The position numbers and the translations under genes are program-made. A stretch of 64,000 nt of DNA from Bacteroidia bacterium (GTDB lineage Bacteria > Bacteroidota > Bacteroidia > B-17B0 > Aurantibacillaceae): the NCBI GenBank assembly GCA_018000995.1, contig JAGNIU010000002.1, positions 1-64,000 on the forward strand, read 5' to 3'. This document shows, in pieces, positions 36,747 through 46,130 of the stretch; the stretch's first letter is position 1, and each line of letters starts with the position of its first letter. The notes under the pieces are model-generated. The model was not told where the DNA came from. It was given only the letters and a program-made list of their open reading frames with translations, and did not search any database.

Positions 36747-37349
36747 ATGCGCATTTTTTTTAGTATAGTTTTTATTTTTTTCGTTGTTGAAGTTTGGTCG
36801 CAAAAATTTAGCAGCCGCTCGTATTATGAAAAGTGCTGGGCCTTTTTTCATCCGTGTGCAGCTTTTAAAGTGAAGAAAATTTATAAGCAATGTATGCCCT
36901 TATATGAAGAAGTAAAGAAAAATAATTTATTAGATACGTATGAAAACGGCGGAAAGCTCGACGCTTTTCGTCACACTTTTTTTATGGCCGCCTTTACTCA
37001 GAAAATAAAAACAAAAAAGATTCGAAAACTTGGTATTGCACACGAAAAGGGAAATTACGCTCACTTTTTGAAAAACATTAAAGAAGATGGTGAATTAGCC
37101 GATAGTTTATCAAGCGTAATGGATTTGCAGAATAATGAATTGGGATTTAAGATTGGAAGCGCGAACAAAAGGAAAGACTTAAGAGACTTAAAAGACTTGA
37201 TGATTGAAGAGATAAAAAAAGGAGAAGCTGTTTATTTTAAGAGAAATAGTTCAGGACAAAATTTAAATTGCAACGGAGAACTTATTTTAATGGAGAACTA
37301 CAAGAATAAATGGTTCATTCCAAAATGTTTAATGCCTACGAACCTCTAA
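36747..37349 (+). CDS. secreted DUF6973-like protein
   Basis: 200 residues from the ATG at 36747, which gives a normal signal peptide (MRIFFSIVFIFFVVEVWSQ); a TTG ten codons upstream is possible but less likely. The mature part shows GGKLDAFRHTFFMAAF, then LGIAHEKGN and VMDLQNNELGFKIG. These spaced His/Asp/Asn motifs resemble the DUF6973 family. That family has conserved polar residues suggestive of an enzyme, but no activity is assigned here. The 3' end overlaps the convergent GNAT gene by 4 bp. Confidence 0.65.
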   Translation: MRIFFSIVFIFFVVEVWSQKFSSRSYYEKCWAFFHPCAAFKVKKIYKQCMPLYEEVKKNNLLDTYENGGKLDAFRHTFFMAAFTQKIKTKKIRKLGIAHEKGNYAHFLKNIKEDGELADSLSSVMDLQNNELGFKIGSANKRKDLRDLKDLMIEEIKKGEAVYFKRNSSGQNLNCNGELILMENYKNKWFIPKCLMPTNL

Positions 37350-37816
37350 AGTAAATTTAATTGGTGATTGGTTAACTTACCGTTAAGCCATTCCGGGTCG
37401 AGAGTGGCGTTGTACTTCTTGTAAAACTTAATGGCAGGCTCGTTCCAATCTAACACTTGCCATTCCAAACGACGGACTTTTTCTTTTTTTGCTACTTCAA
37501 CAATTTTATCAAATAATAATTTGCCTATTCCCGCACCTCGCATTTTTTCGGTGACGATAATATCTTCTAAAAACAAACATTTTCCTTTCCAGGTTGAATA
37601 TTTGTAATAGTATAAAGCTAAGCCAACAGTCACTCCATTTCGTTCAGCTATAAAAAAATCGAATAATTTATTCTCACCGAAACCCCAGTTTTCCATTTCA
37701 GCAATAGTTACTTCAACTTCCGCAGGGGCTTTTTCGTATTCTGCTAATTCCTTAATAAGATTTAATATGTTTGGTAAGTCATTCTTCTCTCCTACCCTAA
37801 TTGTAATGTTGCTCAT
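37346..37816 (-). CDS. GNAT N-acetyltransferase, SSAT/diamine type
   Basis: 156 residues with the GNAT fold: acetyl-CoA loop EKMRGAGIGKLLFDKI, preceded by CLFLEDIIVTE and followed by RRLEWQVLDWNEPAIKFYKK. The LEDI...LEWQVLDWN pattern is that of the spermidine/spermine and thialysine acetyltransferase subgroup. It probably acetylates a small amine or amino acid. Its ATG overlaps the stop of the upstream 118-residue gene (ATGA), so the two are translationally coupled. Confidence 0.88.
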   Translation of the reverse strand: MSNITIRVGEKNDLPNILNLIKELAEYEKAPAEVEVTIAEMENWGFGENKLFDFFIAERNGVTVGLALYYYKYSTWKGKCLFLEDIIVTEKMRGAGIGKLLFDKIVEVAKKEKVRRLEWQVLDWNEPAIKFYKKYNATLDPEWLNGKLTNHQLNLL

Positions 37817-38169
37817 TTGGCTTTGAAATGTTCTTTTATGACAATTTTTTGTAATTCTCTTTTTATAATTAAATCGGCTATGATTTCATTTAATGTTGTA
37901 TCCGGATTTAAATTAAATGCCTTTTTAATTTGCGCTTCACTTATATCAATTCTGTAAAGCAATTCATTTAATTTTCCTGATGAAGTTTTGTTTATTTTTT
38001 CCACTTCCAAAAGAACAGCACTCAAAATTAAATTATAGTCGGCAACTAAATGCGTAGCAAATATTCCTTCGAGACTACAATTTTCAAAATCCTTTTGCAA
38101 TTGCAATTTGAATTTTACGAAAAGATCAGGTTTAGAAATTCCTGTTATGATATCCGGAAGTTCTTCCAT
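37813..38169 (-). CDS. helical protein of unknown function between ferredoxin and GNAT genes
   Basis: 118 residues, mostly predicted helix, no membrane segment or signal (key stretch LEGIFATHLVADYNLILSAV). Its ATG overlaps the ferredoxin stop by 1 bp (TAATG) and its stop overlaps the GNAT start (ATGA), so all three genes form a tight operon. No family is recognised. The coupling suggests a common pathway. Confidence 0.7.
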   Translation of the reverse strand: MEELPDIITGISKPDLFVKFKLQLQKDFENCSLEGIFATHLVADYNLILSAVLLEVEKINKTSSGKLNELLYRIDISEAQIKKAFNLNPDTTLNEIIADLIIKRELQKIVIKEHFKAK

Positions 38170-38480
38170 TACATTTTCTTTAATAATAAACGTTCAACCG
38201 GTTTTTTATTGATGATGTGCGATTGAATTATTTCAGTAACATCCTCCTTTTTTACGCCCACATAAAAAATACCTTCGGGGTAAATAGCAACCGTTGGACC
38301 GAAATCGCAAATTCCTAAACAACCTGCGCGTTGCGCTCTTATTTTAAGATTAGTTTTTAAGTCTTTGGTTTGTTTTTTGAATTCAGTCACTAAATCCATG
38401 CCATGCGCTTCACCACAACTTAATCTGTCGGTTCCGGTTCGCTGATTAGTGCACACAAAAATATGTATATCAAATACCAT
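38169..38480 (-). CDS. thioredoxin-fold [2Fe-2S] ferredoxin
   Basis: 103 residues from the ATG at 38478-38480; the frame extends further upstream but those residues look non-coding and run through the promoter and terminator. Cysteines fit the thioredoxin-like ferredoxin pattern: HIFVCTNQRTG, RLSCGEAHG and AGCLGICDFGPTVAIYPEG. These proteins carry one [2Fe-2S] cluster and shuttle electrons. A TATTTTTG -7 motif lies at 38485-38492. It is first in the ferredoxin/unknown/GNAT operon. Confidence 0.87.
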   Translation of the reverse strand: MVFDIHIFVCTNQRTGTDRLSCGEAHGMDLVTEFKKQTKDLKTNLKIRAQRAGCLGICDFGPTVAIYPEGIFYVGVKKEDVTEIIQSHIINKKPVERLLLKKM

Positions 38481-38484
38481 GATA

Positions 38485-38492
38485 CAAAAATA
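38485..38492 (-). promoter_or_regulatory. candidate -7 promoter element, ferredoxin operon
   Basis: Minus strand TATTTTTG matches TAnnTTTG, 4 bp before the ferredoxin ATG. A TTTG lies about 15 bp further upstream. Confidence 0.45.
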
Positions 38493-38533
38493 CGTGTAAT
38501 TGTAATACAAAACAGAAAGGCTTATAAATAACA

Positions 38534-38554
38534 AACCCTCCATAAAGGAGGGTT
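38534..38554 (-). terminator. intrinsic terminator after the FadL-like gene
   Basis: Perfect stem AACCCTCC/GGAGGGTT with a 5-base loop, 33 bp downstream of the FadL-like stop on the minus strand, followed by a T-rich stretch. Confidence 0.8.
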
Positions 38555-38586
38555 CATTAATATAATTTATGTTCGGAATTCAATTT

Positions 38587-40113
38587 CTAAAACTTCATAC
38601 CTAAAGTTGCAACAAAATTTGTGTTAGCTATAGAAAGATCGGTTTTGTTAACGTAATCAGAATTGTACATGAAATAATCTTCATCATACATACTTCTTAC
38701 AAAACCAAAATCAAAAGCCCAGTTTTTATTTCTAAATCCAATTCCACCACTATAAGTTGTGCGGGTAAATTTACCGCTAAAGGTATTTCCAAAAGGACTA
38801 CCATACATGGCATAACCGGCACGCACAAATACATTTTGAACATTTACTTCAGCCCCAACTCTTAAATTTGAGGTTTGACTATATTTTGTACTAATTGTTT
38901 TATTTACACCTGAAAAATAACTAGGCTCTGCGCTTGTAATGTTAGCTTGTCCGTAATTTAAACTTTCATAATCGATACCAATAGCTAAAAGTTTACGGTA
39001 AATAAATCCGATACTGGCACCATAACGCATGGGGGTTATAATTTTGTACTTATAAATACCACCATTTTCAGGATAAGATGCTGATACATCATCACCACCA
39101 TCAAAAATGGTTGTCATAGAATAAGAATATACATCCGTTAAATTTAAAACCGTTGGTGTTTGATAGTTCGCACCCAAACGCAAAAACTCATTTACACGGT
39201 AAATAGCACCTAATTTTAAATTGTAACCGCGACCGGTAGTTTTATAAACTTCGTTATAGGTCATTGATTTAAATCCGCCTAATAGTCCGTTATTATCAAA
39301 ATTATCATAAGCCCAAACAGGGTATGAGTAAGTAGATTGAACATTATTGCTTGCGTCTCTATAAATTCTTAATGAATCTAGATCATCACTTTCGGTATAA
39401 GAAGAGTTGTGACTATAACTCACAATAGGAATACCTAAACTAGCACCCAGATATAATTTATCTTTAAAAGTATAAGCATATCCAATAGCCATCTCATTCA
39501 TTTTACCTGAACGAATAATGTTTTTGGTTTGTAGCATATTTTGTTTTGGATCAATGAAGCCGTAATAGCTTCCATTAATAGTATCCAATAAATAAGTACT
39601 ATAAGCCAAACCACTATACGAAGGGTCGAGATTAATGATGCTGTTTCCATCGGCATTATTCAAAATATCCTGCATAATTGAATTACCTTCTGCACGACCT
39701 TGAATTGATGTACTTGAATTGAAATTTTGCAATTGATTTAAAGCAATACCCAGCGAATGACGAACATCTTGATTGTTTCTACTGTCCCAAGAACCTGCAA
39801 TTCCAAAACCATTCAATACTAAAGCCGGTGTAAAATCTTTTGTCTCGTTACCATTATAAGATGATTTTACGGAAGAGAAATTGACACCCGGTGTAATATT
39901 TAATTCACCTTTACGGTAAATACCGATACCTGCCGGATTGTAACTTAAACAACTAGTGTTTCCACCCAATGCTCCAAACGCTCCACCCATTGTTATAAAA
40001 CGTGCAGTACCCCCTACTCCTGTTTGAGAGTAACGTAAAGCATCAATATCGTTTTGAGAAAAAGACAATGACGATGCAAATAATATTGCTATGGCAAAAT
40101 ATCCTGATTTCAT
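38587..40113 (-). CDS. FadL/TodX (OmpP1) family outer-membrane transport protein
   Basis: 508 residues. The signal peptide (ends SLSFSQ) is followed by the family N-terminus with DALRYSQTGVGGTARFITMG, the GGNTSCLSYNPAGIGIYRKG plug region (NPAG is the family hallmark) and barrel strands ending in TNFVATLGMKF, with a terminal aromatic. FadL-type barrels admit hydrophobic compounds such as fatty acids across the outer membrane. It lies 14 bp downstream of a lipoprotein gene and is followed by a strong terminator. The substrate is not determinable from sequence. Confidence 0.9.
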   Translation of the reverse strand: MKSGYFAIAILFASSLSFSQNDIDALRYSQTGVGGTARFITMGGAFGALGGNTSCLSYNPAGIGIYRKGELNITPGVNFSSVKSSYNGNETKDFTPALVLNGFGIAGSWDSRNNQDVRHSLGIALNQLQNFNSSTSIQGRAEGNSIMQDILNNADGNSIINLDPSYSGLAYSTYLLDTINGSYYGFIDPKQNMLQTKNIIRSGKMNEMAIGYAYTFKDKLYLGASLGIPIVSYSHNSSYTESDDLDSLRIYRDASNNVQSTYSYPVWAYDNFDNNGLLGGFKSMTYNEVYKTTGRGYNLKLGAIYRVNEFLRLGANYQTPTVLNLTDVYSYSMTTIFDGGDDVSASYPENGGIYKYKIITPMRYGASIGFIYRKLLAIGIDYESLNYGQANITSAEPSYFSGVNKTISTKYSQTSNLRVGAEVNVQNVFVRAGYAMYGSPFGNTFSGKFTRTTYSGGIGFRNKNWAFDFGFVRSMYDEDYFMYNSDYVNKTDLSIANTNFVATLGMKF

Positions 40114-40127
40114 AATGAGAATTTTAA

Positions 40128-41420
40128 TTAACGCGGACGTTTAGTTCCACCACCATCTGAACCACCACCTCTTGGAGTAGTTCCTGAAGGAGTTGGTTTA
40201 TTACCTCCGCCATTATTAAAAGTAGGCGAACCATTATCGAAAATATTTCCTTTTGGTTTTGTATTTTCGATAGTGTTGTTTTTCGATGGCTTTATAGGCT
40301 CGTTACCAATGTTAGGTGTGTATACATTTGTTTTGGGTGGCGTATTAAATTGCGCGTCATTACTCTTACCCGAATTAATAGTTGATTTAGGTGTAGTATA
40401 AGTTGGATTAGTTCCTCCATTGTAACCCGCATCATTTGTATTACCCGAATTAATATTGTTTTTCGGATTCGAATTTCCACTATTCGGTCTAACATCATTC
40501 GGATTATAATTTTCGAACGTAGCTTGATTACTATTAGTGTTATCGAAATTGTTTTTTGATTTGGTACTTCTTAATTCCTTATCAAACTTCGGTGTCATTG
40601 CTTGAGCAACCTGAACTTCCTGAACATATTTTTGAACTAAACCGTTATTTGCTAAGCCGGGATTAGAAGTGCGTCCGCTATTGCCACCATCATGACTTCC
40701 ACGAGGCGCATTTGTTGGTTTGTTATAAGCACTATTCACGTCAAACTGATTGTAATATCCCCAACCGTTTCCGTAATAATTATATCCACCATACGGATAT
40801 CCATAATAGCCATTATAAAAACCATTATTATAACCATTATTATACCCTTGCCAATAAGCATTCGAATAAGGATTACCCCATCCGCCGTAAGGGTTTCCCC
40901 ATCCACCGTAAGGATTGTAACCATAATTAGGACTACCCCAACCATAGCTTATTCCAAAATAACTGCTCGGCCAGCAATTGTAGTTACTGTAGCTCGGTCC
41001 CCAATAATTGTAACTGCTATAAATACTGGTTCCGTACATGCCCGGGTTGCCATTATACCAATAATAATTTGTGTAATAATTATCATAATACCCTACTCCG
41101 TTAACCGGGTTATCGAAACGACGGATGCGTGATGCATATTGATAATCGTAATAATCATCCTTATCGTAAACAGGTTCTTTATAGGCCGGATTAGCATCAT
41201 CAATTGCTTTTTGAGCAGCTAATGCAGCGGCGCGTTCTTCCGCTTCTTTTTTAGCAAGTTCTTCTTCTTTCTTTTTCTTCTCGGCAGCTAAACGGGCTTT
41301 TTCCAAACGATCTTCGCTTGGATTAGCATAAATATCGTCACTGTAAGTAGTTAATTTACTTGTGTTGCATGAGCTTAAAGCTAATGAAACAATACCTGCA
41401 ATTATTATGACCTTTTTCAT
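40128..41420 (-). CDS. low-complexity Tyr/Gly/Asn-rich lipoprotein
   Basis: 430 residues. Lipobox LALSSC (Cys18) marks a lipoprotein. An Ala/Lys/Glu-rich helix (about residues 40-80) is followed by a middle part rich in Tyr, Gly, Asn and Trp (about 95-230; short units like GGWGNPYGGWGNPY) and an Asn/Gly/Pro-rich disordered C-terminal part. No catalytic motif. Bacteroidota often carry such lipoproteins next to outer-membrane proteins; a surface or envelope-structural role is plausible. Co-transcribed with the FadL-like gene (14 bp gap). Confidence 0.8.
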   Translation of the reverse strand: MKKVIIIAGIVSLALSSCNTSKLTTYSDDIYANPSEDRLEKARLAAEKKKKEEELAKKEAEERAAALAAQKAIDDANPAYKEPVYDKDDYYDYQYASRIRRFDNPVNGVGYYDNYYTNYYWYNGNPGMYGTSIYSSYNYWGPSYSNYNCWPSSYFGISYGWGSPNYGYNPYGGWGNPYGGWGNPYSNAYWQGYNNGYNNGFYNGYYGYPYGGYNYYGNGWGYYNQFDVNSAYNKPTNAPRGSHDGGNSGRTSNPGLANNGLVQKYVQEVQVAQAMTPKFDKELRSTKSKNNFDNTNSNQATFENYNPNDVRPNSGNSNPKNNINSGNTNDAGYNGGTNPTYTTPKSTINSGKSNDAQFNTPPKTNVYTPNIGNEPIKPSKNNTIENTKPKGNIFDNGSPTFNNGGGNKPTPSGTTPRGGGSDGGGTKRPR

Positions 41421-41528
41421 ATTTTTTTTACCGTAATTAGGTTTTAAAAACTTAATTTTATGCGGAATTTATAATGTAAATTTACGAAATAAAAACCCCC
41501 TTTGTTTAAGTGTTTTATATCTTTTAAC

Positions 41529-41567
41529 AAGTGGTATGTTTAAATGGATTAAGTGGTAGGTTTTAAA
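41529..41567. repeat. short direct repeat upstream of proS
   Basis: Two near-identical copies, AAGTGGTATGTTTAAA (from 41529) and AAGTGGTAGGTTTTAAA (from 41551), 22 bp apart, about two helical turns, just before the proS start at 41584. They could be paired regulator sites. Confidence 0.45.
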
Positions 41568-41583
41568 GAATTTTAACAATTAT

Positions 41584-43056
41584 ATGAGTAAAGCAATTAC
41601 ATCAAAAACGCAGGATTACAGTAAATGGTATAATGATATTGTGGTAGAAGCTGATTTGGCCGACCATAGCGCCGTTCGCGGTTGTATGGTTATTAAACCT
41701 CACGGCTATGCTATTTGGGAAAAAATGCAACAAGCTTTAGATAAAATGTTTAAAGATACAGGACATGTTAATGCGTATTTTCCGTTATTCATTCCGAAAT
41801 CTTTTTTCAGCAAAGAAGCTTCGCATGTTGATGGCTTTGCAAAGGAATGCGCTGTTGTTACTCATTACCGTTTAAAAAATGATGGTAACGGAAATATTGT
41901 TGTGGATGAATCTGCTAAACTCGAAGAAGAATTAATTGTGCGCCCCACTTCTGAAACTATTATTTGGAATACTTATAAAGGCTGGATACAAAGTTACCGT
42001 GATCTTCCATTATTAATAAATCAATGGGCTAACGTTGTACGTTGGGAAATGCGCACCCGCTTATTTTTACGCACTGCCGAATTTTTATGGCAAGAAGGAC
42101 ATACTGCACACGCAACTGCCGAAGAAGCTATAGCAGAAACCGAACAAATGCTAAATGTGTATTCTGATTTTGTTGAGAATTGGATGGCGGTTCCGGTTAT
42201 AAAAGGAATTAAAAGTCCGAACGAGCGTTTTGCCGGCGCTATTGAAACTTATTGTATTGAAGCGTTGATGCAAGATGGAAAAGCTCTGCAATGCGGAACC
42301 TCACATTTTCTCGGACAAAATTTTGCAAAAGCATTTGATGTGAAATTTGCAACTAAAGAAGGTTCTCAAGAATTTGTTTGGGCTACTAGTTGGGGAGTTT
42401 CTACGCGTTTAATGGGGGCTTTAATTATGAGTCATAGTGACGATCAAGGTTTGGTTATCCCACCAAAATTAGCGCCTACACAAGTTGTTATTGTTCCAAT
42501 CTACAAAGGTGAAGAAGGTTTGAAGAAAGTTTCTGAAACAGCTTTACAAATTGTAGCGAAACTAAAAGCAAAAAATATTAGCGTAAAGTACGACGACAGA
42601 GATTCTCAACGTCCCGGTTTTAAATTTGCCGAGCACGAATTAAAAGGAACGCCTGTTCGTATAGCTATTGGCGAACGCGATTTAGCAAATGGTACTGTTG
42701 AAATTGCCCGCCGAGATACTTTAGCAAAAGAAACTATTAGTGTTGAAGGTATTGATGCCTACATTGAAAAATTATTGAACGACATTCAGGATAATTTATT
42801 TGCAAAAGCTTTAAAGCGCACTCAAGAATCAACTCACAATGCAGATAGTTTTGATGAGTTGAAAAAAATATTGGACGAAAAAGGCGGATTTGTTAGTGCG
42901 CATTGGGACGGTACACCTGAAACCGAAGAAAAAATTAAAGAAGAAATAAAAGCTACTATCCGTTGTATTCCTCTTAACAATACACAGGAAGAAGGAAAAT
43001 GCGTTTATAGTGGTAAACCTAGTAAGCAACGCGTGTTGTTTGCAAGAGCTTATTAA
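41584..43056 (+). CDS. proS: prolyl-tRNA synthetase (archaeal/eukaryotic-type)
   Basis: 490 residues. Class II motifs: [17 protein letters not shown] (proline/ATP site), then [24 protein letters not shown] (motif 2) and motif 3 around [20 protein letters not shown]. An anticodon-binding domain follows ([33 protein letters not shown]) and the C-terminal domain ends RVLFARAY. This is the short ProS type without the editing insertion, common in Bacteroidota. It charges tRNA-Pro. Start is ATG at 41584. It opens a plus-strand group with the next three genes. Confidence 0.97.
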   Translation: MSKAITSKTQDYSKWYNDIVVEADLADHSAVRGCMVIKPHGYAIWEKMQQALDKMFKDTGHVNAYFPLFIPKSFFSKEASHVDGFAKECAVVTHYRLKNDGNGNIVVDESAKLEEELIVRPTSETIIWNTYKGWIQSYRDLPLLINQWANVVRWEMRTRLFLRTAEFLWQEGHTAHATAEEAIAETEQMLNVYSDFVENWMAVPVIKGIKSPNERFAGAIETYCIEALMQDGKALQCGTSHFLGQNFAKAFDVKFATKEGSQEFVWATSWGVSTRLMGALIMSHSDDQGLVIPPKLAPTQVVIVPIYKGEEGLKKVSETALQIVAKLKAKNISVKYDDRDSQRPGFKFAEHELKGTPVRIAIGERDLANGTVEIARRDTLAKETISVEGIDAYIEKLLNDIQDNLFAKALKRTQESTHNADSFDELKKILDEKGGFVSAHWDGTPETEEKIKEEIKATIRCIPLNNTQEEGKCVYSGKPSKQRVLFARAY

Positions 43057-43067
43057 AATTTTAAATA

Positions 43068-43772
43068 ATGGCAAAAAAAGAACCTAATCAACGCGAACTG
43101 ATTGTTGGCTTACTGAAAGAGAAGTCAGCCATGAAGCAGGATGTTTACAAAAACACTATTCAAACTTTTAGTGAGCTTCGTAATCTTTGCAAAGAAGTTA
43201 GCAGCGATTTAAAATCGGAGTTGGATAAAGTTGACAGACGCGTTTCTTTAAATTTTTTCGATGTTAATCAACATGCCTTTCAATTAAAAGTAGCTGGTGA
43301 TATGCTCGAATTTTACATGCACACCAATGTATTTGAATTTGAGAAATCACATCCTATGCACAAAACAGGTTACATTAAAAAGAATGAATTCAATTCGTAT
43401 TGTGGTATTATCAACGTTTATAATTTCTTAGCGGATTCATTTCAATTTAACCGCTTAAATGATTTAGGATATTTAGTGGGGCGGATTTTTGTGAACCGAG
43501 AAATGCACTTTTTCATTGAGGCAAAAGGACCAATAGGTATAAAATATAATTCTTTCTCCACTGAACCTTTAACTAAAGAACATCTTAGAGAAATACTTTA
43601 CGATTTTATGATTTGGGTTATTTCGTTCGATTTATTTACACCTCCGTTTGATGCAGTTCGTGAAGTAAGCGTAAACGAAATGCAGGAAAAAACCAGCAGC
43701 GTAAGTTTAAGAACAGGCAAACGTTTAGGTTACGGCGCCAGTGATAATTACGAAGACGAAATTAATTTATAA
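43068..43772 (+). CDS. conserved Bacteroidota protein of unknown function
   Basis: 234 residues, soluble, no signal peptide or membrane segment. An N-terminal helical part (about residues 8-60) is followed by a mixed region (NFFDVNQHAFQLKVAGDML; EFEKSHPMHKTGYIKKNE) and a C-terminal segment EVSVNEMQEKTSSVSLRTGK. It lies 11 bp after proS and 11 bp before the LpxD-like gene, so it is probably co-transcribed. No domain is recognised. Confidence 0.75.
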   Translation: MAKKEPNQRELIVGLLKEKSAMKQDVYKNTIQTFSELRNLCKEVSSDLKSELDKVDRRVSLNFFDVNQHAFQLKVAGDMLEFYMHTNVFEFEKSHPMHKTGYIKKNEFNSYCGIINVYNFLADSFQFNRLNDLGYLVGRIFVNREMHFFIEAKGPIGIKYNSFSTEPLTKEHLREILYDFMIWVISFDLFTPPFDAVREVSVNEMQEKTSSVSLRTGKRLGYGASDNYEDEINL

Positions 43773-43783
43773 GTCATTCTCCA

Positions 43784-44719
43784 ATGAAAATTACGCCAAC
43801 ATCTCTAAAAGAGATTGCTAAAATCATTAACGCAAAATATGTTGGCGATGATAATCATTTGATTCACGGTTTTAATGAAATTCACCGTGTTGAAGCGGGT
43901 GATGTTGTTTTTGTGGATCATCCAAAGTATTACGACAAAGCTTTACAAAGTGCCGCTACAACAATAATCATCAACAAAGAAGTGGATTGCCCAAAGGGAA
44001 AAGCATTACTAATTTGCGAAGAACCTTTTACGGCATTCAATACTTTAACACGTCATTTTAATCCTATCTCCTACTCTAATGTAAATATTAGTAAAACCGC
44101 TAAGCTCGGAAAAAATGTAACCTTAATGCCCGGTTGTTTTATTGGGAATAATGTTGTTATTGGAGATAATACAGTTTTACATCCGAATGTTGTTGTTTAT
44201 GATAATTGTATAATTGGAAGTAATGTTATCATTCATGCTAACACAACAATTGGTTCTGATGGATTTTATTTTAAAAACAGAACTACATCGTTTGAACAAT
44301 TACAAACTGTTGGAAGAGTAATTATTGCAGACAACGTTCATATTGGAGCGAGTTGTACCATCGACAAAGGTGTTACAGCAGATACAATCATTGGTAAAAG
44401 CACAATTTTAGATAATCAAGTTCATGTTGGTCACGATGTAATTATTGGCGAGATGTGTTTATTTGCCGCACAAGTTGGGATCGCAGGTGTTGTTACTATT
44501 GGGAACAATGTTAAAGTGTGGGGACAAGTAGGAATTTCGAGTGACATTATCATTGAAGACGGTGCCACTATTTTAGCACAATCCGGTTTAGGTGAAAATG
44601 TAAAAGCAGGTGCAACATATTTTGGTACTCCAGCCGGAAATGCAAAAGAAAAAATGCGAGAGTTGTTTGCCGCAAAACAATTACCCGATTTAATTAAGAA
44701 GTTGTACGAGAAGAAATAA
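43784..44719 (+). CDS. lpxD: LpxD-like UDP-3-O-acylglucosamine N-acyltransferase
   Basis: 311 residues. An N-terminal uridine-binding-like part is followed by a left-handed beta helix of hexapeptide repeats (about residues 98-270; LGKNVTLMPGCFIGNNVVIG). The presumed general base is His217 in QVHVGHDVIIGE, in a TIDKGVTADTIIG-containing context as in LpxD. LpxD adds the second 3-hydroxyacyl chain in lipid A synthesis. It is somewhat shorter than E. coli LpxD (341 residues) and is not next to lpxA, lpxB or lpxC, so it may be a second paralogue. Confidence 0.85.
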   Translation: MKITPTSLKEIAKIINAKYVGDDNHLIHGFNEIHRVEAGDVVFVDHPKYYDKALQSAATTIIINKEVDCPKGKALLICEEPFTAFNTLTRHFNPISYSNVNISKTAKLGKNVTLMPGCFIGNNVVIGDNTVLHPNVVVYDNCIIGSNVIIHANTTIGSDGFYFKNRTTSFEQLQTVGRVIIADNVHIGASCTIDKGVTADTIIGKSTILDNQVHVGHDVIIGEMCLFAAQVGIAGVVTIGNNVKVWGQVGISSDIIIEDGATILAQSGLGENVKAGATYFGTPAGNAKEKMRELFAAKQLPDLIKKLYEKK

Positions 44720-44729
44720 ACACCATAAA

Positions 44730-46130
44730 ATGAAATTAAAAATTATTATACTAATTTCCTTTTTCAGTCTTTATTTAGCGGCCCAAAAAGAAGATTATAT
44801 CTGGTATTTTGGATGTAATTTTTCAAATTTTTCTACACCAACTGCAGGATTAGACTTTAATTCCGGTGTCCCTGTTCCTTTACTAAATAGTGTAATGCCT
44901 TGTACTGAAGGTTGTGCCACACAAAGTGACAGAAATGGAAATTTATTGTTTTATACAAATGGAACTACTGTTTGGGATCGAACACACAGTATAATGATGA
45001 ATGGCCTAGCTGTAGGCGGACATACTTCTGCAGAACAATCAGCACAAATTATTCCATTTCCGAATGATACAACAAAGTTTTATGTTTTTTGTCAAGATGG
45101 ATATCCTACATGTCCAGGAACAGGACTTCACTACTCAATTATTGATATGACTTTAAATGGCGGATTAGGTGGAATAACTGCTCCAAAAGCCATATTACTT
45201 CAAAAAGGAACGTGTGAATGGCTTTCTGCTTGCAAACATATTAATGGAACTGATTACTGGGTCGTCACTTCTGACTACGATTCAACACGATTCTATTCTT
45301 ATCAGGTTTCCTCATTGGGCATTTCTTCTCCCATTATTACTAATTTTCCTTATATCACTTCAAGCAACTTTAAATTAGACTTTAATACAAAAGGAGATCA
45401 GATTGTTTTTAAAGCTACCTCTCAACCTACTCCCACTGTAGTGTATAACGTAAGATATTTAGCGGATTTTAATCAATCAAATGGCGTGGTAAGTAACTTT
45501 ATAACATTAGATTCTCTCGGAAACAATGATGGAACTGCTTTTTCGCCTAATGATAGTTTACTTTATGCATTTTCGTATGTCCCCACTTTAACGAATACAG
45601 TTTTATATCAGTATAATGTAAAAAGTCCAAACATATTTCAGAATAAAAATATTATTGGATATTTTTCTGGCGGTCCACATATTGGAATGAAACTAGGCCC
45701 TGATAAAAAAATATATTGCTCAAGCGGTTCACCCGACTCTTTAGATATAATACATTTTCCTAATATTGTTGGAACTGGTTGCAATTTCCAAACTAAAGCA
45801 TTGTATTTAGGTGGTAGAAAAATTAGGTTTATGCTACCAAACTATTCTTTTCCTTTAGCTAAGTATCCTTTGACAATAAATCAAACAATAGTAAATAATA
45901 TCGTTTCACTTTTTCCTAATCCAAATTTAAATTCTTTTTCAGTAAAATCCGCAACAAGAATTTTATCATATTCAATTCAAGATTTATCTGGAAAAGAACT
46001 GCTTTATGAAGTTTTTAAAAAATCTTCTAAAGATTTTGAAATAAAACACAATCTTGAAAAAGGAATATATATTATTTCTTTTGAAGATTACTTAGGAAAA
46101 AAGTGCTTTGAGAAATTTGTCGTTAATTAA
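44730..46130 (+). CDS. secreted T9SS type A protein with beta-propeller-like N-domain
   Basis: 466 residues. Signal peptide, then IWYFGCNFSNFSTPTAGLDF, a common opening of Bacteroidota secreted propeller-like proteins, with blade-like repeats to about residue 360 (DRNGNLLFYTNGTTVWDR; GMKLGPDKKIYCSSGSPDSL). The C-terminal 80 residues are a type A sorting domain (LFPNPNLNSFSV; YSIQDLSGKELL; LEKGIYIISFED). The predicted protein is exported by T9SS; function unknown. Its 3' end overlaps the convergent glycosyltransferase gene by 4 bp. Confidence 0.85.
   Translation: MKLKIIILISFFSLYLAAQKEDYIWYFGCNFSNFSTPTAGLDFNSGVPVPLLNSVMPCTEGCATQSDRNGNLLFYTNGTTVWDRTHSIMMNGLAVGGHTSAEQSAQIIPFPNDTTKFYVFCQDGYPTCPGTGLHYSIIDMTLNGGLGGITAPKAILLQKGTCEWLSACKHINGTDYWVVTSDYDSTRFYSYQVSSLGISSPIITNFPYITSSNFKLDFNTKGDQIVFKATSQPTPTVVYNVRYLADFNQSNGVVSNFITLDSLGNNDGTAFSPNDSLLYAFSYVPTLTNTVLYQYNVKSPNIFQNKNIIGYFSGGPHIGMKLGPDKKIYCSSGSPDSLDIIHFPNIVGTGCNFQTKALYLGGRKIRFMLPNYSFPLAKYPLTINQTIVNNIVSLFPNPNLNSFSVKSATRILSYSIQDLSGKELLYEVFKKSSKDFEIKHNLEKGIYIISFEDYLGKKCFEKFVVN

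Noticed and set aside
38481-38543. Longer N-terminus for the ferredoxin
   Set aside because: It would cover the promoter motif and part of the terminator of the FadL-like gene; the residues do not resemble the family.
40692-41132. Plus-strand open frame of 146 codons rich in Ile and Thr
   Set aside because: It is the antisense shadow of the Tyr/Gly/Asn-rich part of the lipoprotein gene; composition is explained by that.
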